Shown: positions 7,314 through 14,907 of the stretch, piece by piece
How positions within the stretch are numbered: position 1 is the stretch's first letter
Layout of the letters: each line of letters starts with the position of its first letter
From: Actinoplanes aureus
GTDB taxonomy: Bacteria > Actinomycetota > Actinomycetes > Mycobacteriales > Micromonosporaceae
Assembly (NCBI RefSeq): GCF_015704865.1
Contig: NZ_JADQTO010000001.1
Span: forward strand, 186,001 to 250,000
Length of the DNA stretch: 64,000 bases
Direction of reading: 5' to 3'
The notes under the pieces: model-generated
What the model saw: the letters and a program-made list of their open reading frames with translations, nothing else
Told to the model about the DNA's origin: nothing
The model's database searches: none
Translations under genes and position numbers: made by a program

Positions 7314-8381
7314 TCAACGACTGGTCAGCACCTCGGCGAGGTCGAACCGGACCGGTCGCTCCAGCTGCTCGTACGTGCAGGTGCGGGGCTCGCGGTCCGG
7401 CCGCCACCGTTCGAATTGGGCGGTGTGCCGGAAGCGGACGCCCTCCATGTAGTCGTAACGCACCTCGACCACGCGCTCCGGGCGCAGCGGCGTGAAGGAC
7501 AGGTCCTTGCCGTTGTTCCAGCGGCTCACCTCGTTCTTCCGCGGGGTGCGCTCGCCCTGCATGTGCGCCGCCCAGTCCCACGGGTGCCCCTCGAAGGAGG
7601 TGACCAGAGGCTGGAGCTCCTCGAACAGCTCCTCGCGCACCTTGATCGGGAACGAGCCGATCACCCCGACACTCACCAGGACGTCACGCTCGTCGTAGAG
7701 GCCGAGCAGCAACGAGCCGATCCGGTTCTCCGCCGACTTGTGCACGCGGTAGCCGGCCACCACGCAGTCCGCCGTGCGCTTGTGTTTGATCTTCGTCATC
7801 ACCCGCTTGTCCGGCTGGTAGGTCAGATCCCGGGCCTTCGCGATCAACCCGTCCAGACCGGCGCCCTCGAACTCGTCGAACCAGCGGCGGGCGGTCTCCA
7901 GGTCGTCGGTCGCGGGTGTCACGTACACCGGAGGTTTGGCATTTTCCAGCGCTTTGATCAGGCGGGCGCGGCGTTCGCTGAACGGCAGCTCGGACAGGTC
8001 CTCGTCGCCGATCGCCAGCAGGTCGAAGGCGACGAAGCTGGCCGGCGTCTGCTCGGAGAGCAGCTTCACCCGGCTCGCCGCGGGATGGATGCGCTGCTGG
8101 AGAGCCTCGAAGTCGAGCATGTTGCGCTCGGTGTCGGCGACGATCACCTCGCCGTCGATCACCACCCGCTCCGGGAAGTTCGCCAGCACGGCCTCGACGA
8201 CCTCGGGGAAGTAGCGGGTCATCGGCTTCTCGTTGCGGCTTCCGATCTCCACCTCGTCACCGTCGCGGAAGACGATCGACCGGAATCCGTCCCATTTGGG
8301 CTCGTAGACCTGGTCCGGCGGGATATCGGCGACGGGCTTGGCGAGCATCGGCTTGACCGGTGGGTTGAGCGGCAGCTGCAT
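7314..8381 (-). CDS. ligC: ATP-dependent DNA ligase, LigC type
   Basis: This 355-residue ligase seals nicks using ATP. The nucleotidyltransferase motifs are present: adenylated Lys29 in EPKWDGFRS (motif I), SRNEK, VVIDGEVIV, SFVAFDLLAIGDED (motif III), GLDGLIAKA (motif IV) and MTKIKHKR (motif V), followed by an OB-fold domain. There is no DNA-binding N-domain and no fused polymerase or nuclease, which matches mycobacterial LigC (about 358 residues) rather than LigD. The ATG at 8381 fits the family start (MQLPLNPPVKPMLA) better than the upstream ATG at 8441, which would overlap the divergent MerR gene. Confidence 0.92.
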   Translation of the reverse strand: MQLPLNPPVKPMLAKPVADIPPDQVYEPKWDGFRSIVFRDGDEVEIGSRNEKPMTRYFPEVVEAVLANFPERVVIDGEVIVADTERNMLDFEALQQRIHPAASRVKLLSEQTPASFVAFDLLAIGDEDLSELPFSERRARLIKALENAKPPVYVTPATDDLETARRWFDEFEGAGLDGLIAKARDLTYQPDKRVMTKIKHKRTADCVVAGYRVHKSAENRIGSLLLGLYDERDVLVSVGVIGSFPIKVREELFEELQPLVTSFEGHPWDWAAHMQGERTPRKNEVSRWNNGKDLSFTPLRPERVVEVRYDYMEGVRFRHTAQFERWRPDREPRTCTYEQLERPVRFDLAEVLTSR

Positions 8382-8458
8382 CCGCTCAGTCTGCCCCTTT
8401 ACTCGGCCCCTGGGGGAGGCTTCACCATCGATCCATGACATCGCGGGGGATCGAGTCG

Positions 8459-9268
8459 ATGACGATCGGCGAGTTCGGGCGGCGGTCCGGTCTGTCGATC
8501 AAGGCGCTACGGCTCTATGCCGTCTCGGGTCTGCTCCCACCGGCCGAGGTCGACGCCGCCAGCAGCTACCGGCGCTACACGGCCGACCAACTCGAGCGGG
8601 CCGCCCGGATCAGCCTGCTGCGCCGTCTCGGCATGCCGCTGGCGGTCATCGCGGAGGTGATCGACCTTTCCGAGGAGGAGGCGGGACGTCGCCTGGATCG
8701 CTGGTGGGCGACCGAGGAGGCGGCTATCGCCGCCCGGCGGGAGAGCTACATCTGGTTGCGTACACGGTGGGTGCACGGCGGCGAGCCAGAGCAGACCTAT
8801 TCGGTACGGGTGGAGCTGCGCGCCGCGCGAAAGGTGGCCACGATCCAGACCGTTGTGGATCAGCAGAGCCTGGTCACCGCCATGGGCTCCGCCGAGTGGG
8901 AGATCCGCCGGCACCTCGAGGAGCAGGGTGCCGCGACCACCGGCGAGCACTGGGTGGTCTATCCCCACCCGGTCACGCCGGACAGTGAGACGGCCATCGA
9001 GGTCTGCGTGCCGTACTCGGGTTCGGTCGAGCCGGTCGAGCGGATCACACTCCGCAGAGAGCCGGAGCGACTGGTGGCGTTCGCCGTGGTGACCCGGGAC
9101 GACTGCTTCTACCCGCGGATCACGCAGGCCTATGAGGCGGTGTGGGAGTTCGTCACCACGGCCGGCCACCTGCTGTCCGGCCCTCCTCGGGAGATCTACC
9201 TCGACTCTTGGGACCGGCTCGCCGGGACCGACCCGTTCGCGCTCGTCGCGCAACCTATCGAAGGGTGA
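8459..9268 (+). CDS. MerR-family regulator with a GyrI-like effector domain
   Basis: The 269-residue protein has an N-terminal MerR helix-turn-helix (MTIGEFGRRSGLSIKALRLY, residues 1-20), the wing, and a coiled-coil dimerisation helix. A C-terminal domain (about 120-265) resembles the GyrI/BmrR ligand-binding fold that senses drugs. MerR proteins twist a long-spacer promoter to activate transcription. ATG 8459 is preferred over ATG 8435 because a GGGGGA precedes it and the family starts with MTIGEF. Its stop overlaps the start of the transglutaminase-like gene (GTGA), so the two are coupled. Confidence 0.87.
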   Translation: MTIGEFGRRSGLSIKALRLYAVSGLLPPAEVDAASSYRRYTADQLERAARISLLRRLGMPLAVIAEVIDLSEEEAGRRLDRWWATEEAAIAARRESYIWLRTRWVHGGEPEQTYSVRVELRAARKVATIQTVVDQQSLVTAMGSAEWEIRRHLEEQGAATTGEHWVVYPHPVTPDSETAIEVCVPYSGSVEPVERITLRREPERLVAFAVVTRDDCFYPRITQAYEAVWEFVTTAGHLLSGPPREIYLDSWDRLAGTDPFALVAQPIEG

Positions 9269-10185
9269 AGGCATTGGACTACACACGACAGACGGCGTTC
9301 TCCGACCCGCGGCACCATCTCGCGCAGCTCGCGGCACTGCCGGACGACGTTGCCGGCATCGCAGCCGTGGTGCGCAACCTCGTGGTGCACTACCGGGCCT
9401 CCGGGCTGGAGTTCCCGCCCGCGCGCCTCTCCGAGATCGACAGCCGCTGGGTCGACCGCATGCTCGACGCGGACGCGTCCCGGTTCTCCGAGCCGCTCGA
9501 CGTGCCCCGGCCCGAGGAGCAGCGGATCGTCGGCTGCTGCCGTGACTTCACCCTGCTCACCGTCTCGGCGCTACGGGCGAAAGGCATCCCGGCGCGCAGC
9601 CGGGTCGGTTTCGCCGACTATCTGGAGCCGGACTTCCACGTCGACCACGTGGTGGCGGAGTACCACGACGGCCGACGCTGGATCGCGGTCGACGCGCAAC
9701 TGGCCGTCGAGGACGTGCTGCTAGGGCCCGGTGGTCTACGCACCGCGGCGCAGTCGTGGGTCACCTGCCGTCGCGGCGATGCCGACCCGGACACGTTCGG
9801 CGTCGGCGGCGGGAGCCCTCTGCGCGGTCTGCGGATAGTGGCGGAGTATGTGCTGCTCGAGTTGGCCCATCGCCGGGGCGACGAGCTGCTGCTCTGGGAC
9901 ATGTGGGGCTATGTGGCCGAAGTAGCCGACCAGATCGCCGGGCGCCCGATCGAGGAGGCTTGGGCGGATCTGCCGCCGTGGCGGCCCGAGGAGCTGTCCC
10001 TCGTCGACGAGATCGCCGAGCTGCTCGTGGCCGCCGACGCCGGCGACCGGTCCGCCGAGGAGAAGCTGGCCCGCCGCTACGCCGAGGACGATCGGTTGCG
10101 TCCGGGCGACACCATCGCCTGCTATTCGCCGCGCGGCGTGCGCTCCGAGGTCGACCTGCGGCGGCGGACCTCGACCATGGCCTGA
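9265..10185 (+). CDS. transglutaminase-like domain protein
   Basis: The 306-residue protein carries a transglutaminase/protease-like core with the papain-type triad in order: a Cys in GCCRDFTLLTVSALRAKGIP, a His in FHVDHVVAEY and an Asp in RWIAVDAQ. Bacterial members are often cysteine proteases or amidases rather than cross-linkers. There is no signal peptide, so it is probably cytoplasmic. It starts with GTG inside the stop of the MerR regulator gene (GTGA overlap), suggesting that the regulator and this enzyme answer to the same signal. Confidence 0.85.
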   Translation: MKALDYTRQTAFSDPRHHLAQLAALPDDVAGIAAVVRNLVVHYRASGLEFPPARLSEIDSRWVDRMLDADASRFSEPLDVPRPEEQRIVGCCRDFTLLTVSALRAKGIPARSRVGFADYLEPDFHVDHVVAEYHDGRRWIAVDAQLAVEDVLLGPGGLRTAAQSWVTCRRGDADPDTFGVGGGSPLRGLRIVAEYVLLELAHRRGDELLLWDMWGYVAEVADQIAGRPIEEAWADLPPWRPEELSLVDEIAELLVAADAGDRSAEEKLARRYAEDDRLRPGDTIACYSPRGVRSEVDLRRRTSTMA

Positions 10186-10218
10186 GGCACTGCGGGTCTT
10201 CGCTCTTCGGCCGTTCTA

Positions 10219-10587
10219 TCAGCGGACCAGCAGGTCACTGAGCCTCTCCAGCTCGGCGGCCGGGTCCTCGGCCAGCCCCATGTGGACCGGACCGGCCCTC
10301 AGCACCGTGCTGCGCGGTGCGACCAGCCAGCGGAAGCGTTCACCCAGGCGCATCTGCTCGGCCGCGCCGCCACCGGAGCAGGTTCGTTCCCAGGAGTCCA
10401 GCGCGGTCCGGATCGCCGGCACGTCGGCGGCCGGGTCCAGCGCGCGCAGCCGGGCCTCGTCCAGGTGGGTGCGGGCGGAGAGGAAGTCGTGGCGCTGGCA
10501 GTACAGCAGCACCCCGACGTTGATCAGCTCGCCGCGTTCGATGCGGGGAACGGCCTGGATGATCGCGTACTCGTAGGGGACCTTCAC
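10219..10587 (-). CDS. DUF3037 family protein
   Basis: The 122-residue protein matches the DUF3037 family: VKVPYEYAIIQAVPRIERGE, then INVGVLLYCQ and a helical C-terminal half ending in LERLSDLLVR. The biochemical role is unknown. In many actinomycetes DUF3037 genes sit next to HipA-like kinase genes, as here. GTG 10587 is chosen because it overlaps the stop of the kinase gene (GTGA) and gives the family N-terminus; the open frame continues further upstream inside the kinase gene. Confidence 0.85.
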   Translation of the reverse strand: MKVPYEYAIIQAVPRIERGELINVGVLLYCQRHDFLSARTHLDEARLRALDPAADVPAIRTALDSWERTCSGGGAAEQMRLGERFRWLVAPRSTVLRAGPVHMGLAEDPAAELERLSDLLVR

Positions 10588-11309
10588 GGCAACCACGCTT
10601 CCGGCCGGGCCGCGCGCTGCGACAGGTGGTTCAGGTACGCGTCCCGGTCCGCTTCGTCGTCCAGCCACTCGTCCGGGATGAGCGCCAGCACCTCGCCGAG
10701 CAGTGCCGGGGTGATCCGTGCCGCCAGGGCCGGACCTTCCTCGGCCAGCCCGGTGGCGTACGGCTTCAGCACGTGGTCGTCCCAGCGGTACGGCCGGTGC
10801 ACCACGGCGGCGGCCCGAGCCCAGTTGTGATGGAAGTAGAGGGTGGCCCCGTGGTCGATCAGCCAGAGGTCGCCGTGCCAGATCAGCAGGTTCGGGTTGC
10901 GCCAGCTGCGGTCCACGTTCTCCACGAAGGCGTCGAACGCTACGACCCGGCTGGCCAGGCCCGCCTCGACCGGGTGGGCGTTCGGGTCGTAGCCGAGTGC
11001 GCCCGGCAGGAAATCCATCCCGAGGTTGCCGCCCGCGCTGGCCTTGATCAGCTCCTGGACTTCCTCGTCCGGCTCGGCCCGGGCCACCACCGGGTCGAGC
11101 TCGACCCGGGCCAGCTCCGGCACCGGCAGCCCCAGCCGTCGCGCCAGCTCCCCGGCGATCACCTCAGCCACCAGCGCCCGCGGCCCCTGCCCGGCGCCGC
11201 GGAACTTCACCACGTACGTCCCGAAGTCGTCGGCCTCGACGACACCCGGAAGCGAGCCGCCCTCGCGGAGCGGGGTGACATATCGGATGGCGGTGACCTC
11301 ACGCAGCAC
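10584..11309 (-). CDS. HipA-like kinase family protein
   Basis: The 241-residue protein is a short HipA-fold kinase. Visible parts are FGTYVVKFRGAGQGPRALVAEVIA (ATP-binding Lys in YVVKF) near residues 29-52, a VAFDAFVENVDRSWRNPNLL segment corresponding to the catalytic loop (Asp and Asn present), and LWLIDHGATLYFHH, which holds the metal-binding Asp. It is about half the length of E. coli HipA (440) and lacks its N-subdomain 1. No HipB-like antitoxin is adjacent; the partner gene encodes DUF3037. Function as a toxin is not shown. Confidence 0.85.
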   Translation of the reverse strand: MLREVTAIRYVTPLREGGSLPGVVEADDFGTYVVKFRGAGQGPRALVAEVIAGELARRLGLPVPELARVELDPVVARAEPDEEVQELIKASAGGNLGMDFLPGALGYDPNAHPVEAGLASRVVAFDAFVENVDRSWRNPNLLIWHGDLWLIDHGATLYFHHNWARAAAVVHRPYRWDDHVLKPYATGLAEEGPALAARITPALLGEVLALIPDEWLDDEADRDAYLNHLSQRAARPEAWLP

Positions 11310-11599
11310 GTGATCACCCTACGGCCGGCCTGCGGCTGCCCGCTGTGGCGCCCCGCCACATGCCGCGGGCCGCCCTTTTTGCGGCGCGCGCCGGCCTGAT
11401 TCCGTGCCCGGCCTGATTCCGTGCCCAGCTTGGTTCCGTTTCCGGCCTGGTTCCGTGCGCCCCTACCTGATTCCCGGCGGCGCCTGCACCCGCAGCCACC
11501 CGCCTGCCGCCTTGCCGCGTCTTCGCTGGGCGGGACGCCCGTCGTGCGGCTCGGTGTGCTTGCAGGCGGGAGAGTCAAGGGCAGCAGGCGCCGCGCGAG
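11310..11599. other. 290-base gap with a short tandem repeat
   Basis: No gene is supported here. The stretch separates two minus-strand genes and contains a run of about four 17-base repeats (see 11391-11457). Short open frames in it are low-complexity and lack a ribosome binding site. Confidence 0.6.
11391..11457 (+). repeat. tandem 17-bp repeat, about four copies
   Basis: Units of CCCGGCCTGATTCCGTG occur at 11391-11406 (one base short), 11407-11423, 11424-11440 (diverged) and 11441-11457 (diverged), with a partial fifth copy after that. The phase is constant at 17 bases. Confidence 0.85.
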
Positions 11600-12151
11600 T
11601 CAGGCGTCGGGGCCTTGCCGGCGCAGCTCGTCGACTCGGGTCATCGCGTTGCGAAGTTCACCGAGCCAGTCCTCGGTGTGCCGGCCGACCAGTTTGACGC
11701 ACCAGGCCAGCGCCTCCGAGCGGGAGCGGGCCACGCCGGCGTCGACGAGTGTGTCGAGGACCTGCCGTTCCGGTTGGCGCAGGCGGGTCATCACCGGCGC
11801 GGCGAGGTGGGTGAAGAGTTCGGAGGTGTCACCGCAGCGGATGCCCCAGGCGACCTTGCGCTGGTAGCGGTGTTCGACCTGGCGGGCGACCCTGATCCGG
11901 GCGTCCCGGGTGTCCTCCCGGAACTGGGTGATCCGCCCGGCCTGACCGGCCGCCTGGTCGGCTTCGGTCGCCTCGGCGGCCAGCTCGGGCCGTGGCAGAC
12001 GACCCCAGATGATGATTTCGTCACGATCCACGACGACCTCGGGCGGTTCGGTGAACCATCCGTCCGGTACGGCGCCGGTCACCCAGGCGGCCGCGTCGTC
12101 AGCGTTGGGTGGCTCGGCCCGCCCACCGGGCGGAGCAACTCGAAGGCGCAT
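11600..12151 (-). CDS. conserved actinobacterial protein with RHH-like C-terminus
   Basis: The 183-residue protein has an acidic N-terminal part with a strand VVVDRDEIIIWGRLP, a basic helical middle (RIRVARQVEHRYQRKVAWG) and a C-terminal LDTLVDAGVARSRSEALAW segment that looks like a ribbon-helix-helix motif. No enzyme motif is seen, so the role is unknown. ATG 12151 is chosen over the TTG six bases upstream because GGGAGGT lies five bases before it. Its promoter region contains two ACTTAC repeats 16 bases apart (12175-12180 and 12191-12196). Confidence 0.75.
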   Translation of the reverse strand: MRLRVAPPGGRAEPPNADDAAAWVTGAVPDGWFTEPPEVVVDRDEIIIWGRLPRPELAAEATEADQAAGQAGRITQFREDTRDARIRVARQVEHRYQRKVAWGIRCGDTSELFTHLAAPVMTRLRQPERQVLDTLVDAGVARSRSEALAWCVKLVGRHTEDWLGELRNAMTRVDELRRQGPDA

Positions 12152-12560
12152 TTCCAACCTCCCAATGGTGCCTCACTTACGTGATTACATACTTACACCC
12201 TTGCAAGCGAATGTGGCAGCCATGTTCGCAGTGGGCGAACCACGGTTGGCGGGGTGCCGATGGTTGCGGCGCCCGGCCAGGTTGCGCCGCGCACGGTGGG
12301 GGGCGCGTCCGGAGTGGTGCCGGGCAGCGGGCCGGGTTCCGTTGGGCCGCAGGTCGGGGTGCGCTGGGCTGCGGTCTGGGCGCGGTGAGCCGCGCGGGGG
12401 TGCGCCGGGTGGCGGGCGGAGCGCGGTGAGCAGTGCAGGGGGTAGCAGGAGCAGTGCAGGGGGTAGCAGGTGGGGCGCGGTGAGCCCCACGGATCCGCGG
12501 AGTGCGCCAGGTAGCGGGCCGAGCGGTGACCCGCAACCGCCCGGCCGGGCCCGATCGCGG
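12152..12560. other. intergenic stretch of about 400 bases
   Basis: I see no supported gene. The part nearest 12151 is AT-richer and probably holds the promoter of the minus-strand RHH-like gene. The rest is very GC-rich low-complexity sequence with a perfect 21-base duplication at 12429-12470. Open frames here are compositional. Confidence 0.55.
12429..12470 (+). repeat. perfect tandem duplication of 21 bp
   Basis: Two identical 21-base units lie head to tail at 12429-12449 and 12450-12470; each starts AGCAGTGCAGG and ends GTAGCAGG. Flanking sequence contains further partial GCGCGGTGAG repeats. Confidence 0.85.
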
Positions 12561-12965
12561 TCAGGGCGCCTCCGCGAAGTTCTCGATCACCTGGAGCAGT
12601 TCGGCAGTGGCCCGAGGCGTCCCGACGATGACCACCGTGAGCGTGGCCCGCTCCCGGTCATGAATCGTCTGGACATGTGGCGCTCCCGCCGGCGCCGCGA
12701 TCGCTGCCTGGATGAGCGCGTCGAACCGTTCCGCGCGGAAGAAATCCACACCCGCGATCCGGACCACGGAGGACACCTCGACCGGCGCCGGTTCCGCCGG
12801 GTTACCGGCTTCGGCAGTCAACGCCGCCAGCGAACTGCGCGGAATCCGGTATCGGCGGCCCACCCGTACGGCCTTGATGCGGCCGGAGCGGACGTGGGCG
12901 CGAACCGTCTTGACGTGCAAGCCCAGCAGTTCGGCCACCTCCTCCGCGGAGAAAAGTTCCCTCAA
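12561..12965 (-). CDS. excisionase-type helix-turn-helix DNA-binding protein
   Basis: The 134-residue protein begins with a winged HTH of the excisionase/HTH_17 type: LFSAEEVAELLGLHVKTVRA, then HVRSGRIKAVRVGRRYRIP. The C-terminal half (about 65-134) is a separate domain with VVRIAGVDFFRAERFDALI and TLTVVIVGTP of unknown role. The start is TTG in either case; TTG 12965 has GGGAGG ten bases upstream, while TTG 12974 has it only one base away, so 12965 is preferred. It is divergent from lsr2 with about 220 bases between, so it could regulate that gene, though this is only inference. Confidence 0.78.
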   Translation of the reverse strand: MRELFSAEEVAELLGLHVKTVRAHVRSGRIKAVRVGRRYRIPRSSLAALTAEAGNPAEPAPVEVSSVVRIAGVDFFRAERFDALIQAAIAAPAGAPHVQTIHDRERATLTVVIVGTPRATAELLQVIENFAEAP

Positions 12966-13187
12966 CTTCCTCAAACCTCCCTACCAGGGAAGGTTAGAGC
13001 ACCGGCGGCGTGGCGACCCGGGAGGGATACGCATTCACGAGGCTCAAAAGCGCCCTCACCACCTGCAATTGCGACATGCCAGAACGCACAATTTGCATTC
13101 GATACCGCTAACCCGCCAGAATGAATGCGACGACGACGACCATTCGCGCACTGTCACCCGAATGACATCGCGGTAGGAGCGACACAC

Positions 13188-13535
13188 ATGGCCAAGCAGA
13201 TAATTACCCTTCTCACCGACGACCTCGACGGGGGCGAAGCCGACCGCACCGTTGAATTCGGGCTCGACGGCGTGAACTACACCATCGACCTGTCCGAAAA
13301 GAACGCCGGCAAGCTGCGCAAGGCCCTGGAACCGTTCCTCTCCGCGGCGACCCGGCTGGGCCGCAACGGCAGCATCCAGGCCACCGCCCGGCGGGCCGCA
13401 CCGGCTGCGACGAGCCGGTCCAGCCGCGATCAGAACCAGGCTATTCGCGAGTGGGCCAACAAGAACGGGTACACCGTCTCCGAGCGGGGCCGGATCCCGA
13501 GCGACGTCGTGGAGGCGTACCACAGCAAGCGTTAG
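13188..13535 (+). CDS. lsr2: Lsr2 nucleoid-associated protein
   Basis: Lsr2 bridges AT-rich DNA and silences foreign genes in actinobacteria. The 115-residue protein has both domains: the N-terminal oligomerisation domain ([20 protein letters not shown], then [20 protein letters not shown]) and a C-terminal DNA-binding domain ending in [19 protein letters not shown], with the minor-groove RGR at 100-102. A linker rich in Ala/Arg/Ser joins them. AGGAG lies eight bases before the ATG. The upstream gap is AT-richer than its surroundings, consistent with autoregulation. A long palindrome follows the gene. Confidence 0.96.
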   Translation: MAKQIITLLTDDLDGGEADRTVEFGLDGVNYTIDLSEKNAGKLRKALEPFLSAATRLGRNGSIQATARRAAPAATSRSSRDQNQAIREWANKNGYTVSERGRIPSDVVEAYHSKR

Positions 13536-13553
13536 ATCGAACCGCACGCACGG

Positions 13554-13581
13554 CGGCGCCACCGGGATCCCGGTGGCGCCG
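13554..13581 (+). terminator. 28-bp perfect palindrome after lsr2
   Basis: A 14-base perfect inverted repeat centred on GGATCC lies 19 bases after the lsr2 stop. The innermost bases must form the loop. There is no T tract. It is the obvious candidate for the lsr2 terminator. Confidence 0.7.
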
Positions 13582-13740
13582 TCGTACGTCGAGCGACATG
13601 GCTCGATAGCGAAGGCCCGGATTTCGAACCGAAACATCGGGCCCGGACGGGCATCCGAAAACTGCCCGGGAAACACAATCCGGCCGGCCGCAACCGATAA
13701 CCGTGGTTCAACCCCGACACGCTGGGTACACGAAAAAACC

Positions 13741-14805
13741 ATGCGTGTAGTGATCGTGGGTGCCAGCGGCAACGCCGGAATCGCCCTGCTGCGTCGCCTC
13801 GAGACCGAACCCGACATCGAGGTCACCGGCGTGTCCCGCCGGCTGCCGGACGGCGTCGAGCTGCCCTGGCACGCGGTGGATGTCGGCGCGGACGACGCCA
13901 CCGAGAGGCTGACCGGAATTTTCCAGGGCGCCGACGCCGTGGTGAACCTGGCCTGGCAGATCCAGCCGAGTCACGACCCGCGCCAGCTGTACCGGACGAA
14001 CGTGCTGGGCAGCCGGTCGGTGTTCCGGGCCGTACTGCGCGCGGGCGTGCCGTCGCTGGTGCACGCGTCCTCGGTCGGCGTCTACGCGCCCGGCCCGAAG
14101 TGGGCGTTCGTCAAGGAGACGTGGCTGCGCACCGGCGTGCCGGAATCCTCGTACAGCCGGCACAAGGCGCTGGTGGAGCGGATGCTCGACGAGATCGAGG
14201 CGGACCATCCGACGTTGCGGGTGGTGCGGCTCCGCCCCGGCCTGATCTTCCAGCGGGACGCGGGCACCGAGATCGGGCGGTACTTCGCCGGTCCGCTCCT
14301 GCCCGCCCGATTGCTGCGTTTCGGCTGGATCCCGCTGCTGCCGCGGCATCCGGGGCTGAAGATGCAGGCGGTGCACGCCGACGACGTCGCGGACGCGTAC
14401 CTGCGGGCGCTCCGGGCCGACGTGCGTGGCGCCTTCAACATCGCGGCCGGGCCGGTGCTTGATCCACACGTCGTGGGTGACGCTTTCCACGGCGTACCCC
14501 TGCCGGTTCCGGGTTTGCTCTTGGAGGGTGCCGCCTCGCTCAGCTGGTGGCTGCGGCTCCAGCCGGTCGATCGAGGCTGGGTCCGGCTGGCGCTGAAGGC
14601 GCCGCTGATGAGCTGCGACCGGGCCGCGGCCGAGCTGGGCTGGCGCCCGCGCGTCGATGCGGTGAGCGCGCTGCGCGAGCTCGTCGCGGGCCTGGCCGCG
14701 CGCGCGCACGCCGACACCCCACCGCTTCGCGACGACGCCGACCTGCCCGGACGGATGGGCGGCCTACTGCGCGGCCGCCTGCCAGGCACCGGAAACCCCT
14801 ATTGA
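13741..14805 (+). CDS. NAD-dependent epimerase/dehydratase family protein
   Basis: The 354-residue protein is an extended short-chain dehydrogenase. It has an N-terminal Rossmann fingerprint (VIVGASGNAG, 4-13) and an active site with Ser in HASSVGVY and YxxxK as Tyr138/Lys142 in SSYSRHK. MQAVHADDVADAYLRAL is the typical C-terminal helix region. It could epimerise or reduce a nucleotide sugar or another carbonyl substrate; the substrate is not predictable. The frame stays open upstream, but ATG 13741 is where the Rossmann strand begins. It ends convergent to the GGDEF-EAL gene. Confidence 0.88.
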   Translation: MRVVIVGASGNAGIALLRRLETEPDIEVTGVSRRLPDGVELPWHAVDVGADDATERLTGIFQGADAVVNLAWQIQPSHDPRQLYRTNVLGSRSVFRAVLRAGVPSLVHASSVGVYAPGPKWAFVKETWLRTGVPESSYSRHKALVERMLDEIEADHPTLRVVRLRPGLIFQRDAGTEIGRYFAGPLLPARLLRFGWIPLLPRHPGLKMQAVHADDVADAYLRALRADVRGAFNIAAGPVLDPHVVGDAFHGVPLPVPGLLLEGAASLSWWLRLQPVDRGWVRLALKAPLMSCDRAAAELGWRPRVDAVSALRELVAGLAARAHADTPPLRDDADLPGRMGGLLRGRLPGTGNPY

Positions 14806-14885
14806 GGTACGAGTGATCGGCCGCCCCCGAACCCACCGGCCGTCCCGAACTACGGACGCGACCGCCTGCCGGTTCCGGCCCCAGC

Positions 14886-14904
14886 GCGGCCGCCGGGAAA
14901 CAGC
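14886..14904 (-). repeat. dispersed intergenic motif (family 2), near copy
   Basis: The 19 bases here differ from 42921-42939 at one position (GCGGCC versus GCGACC, then CGCCGGGAAACAGC). A companion CCTGCCGGTT-CGGCC motif lies just upstream (14866-14881) and recurs near 42943-42959. The copy lies between convergent genes. Confidence 0.5.
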
Positions 14905-14907
14905 GGG

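Noticed and set aside
12009..13124. Open frame of 371 codons spanning 12.0-13.1 kb on the plus strand
   Set aside because: It covers the start of one minus-strand gene, a repeat-rich gap and the complement of the excisionase-like gene. Ser/Gly/Arg-rich composition shows that it is not a real protein.
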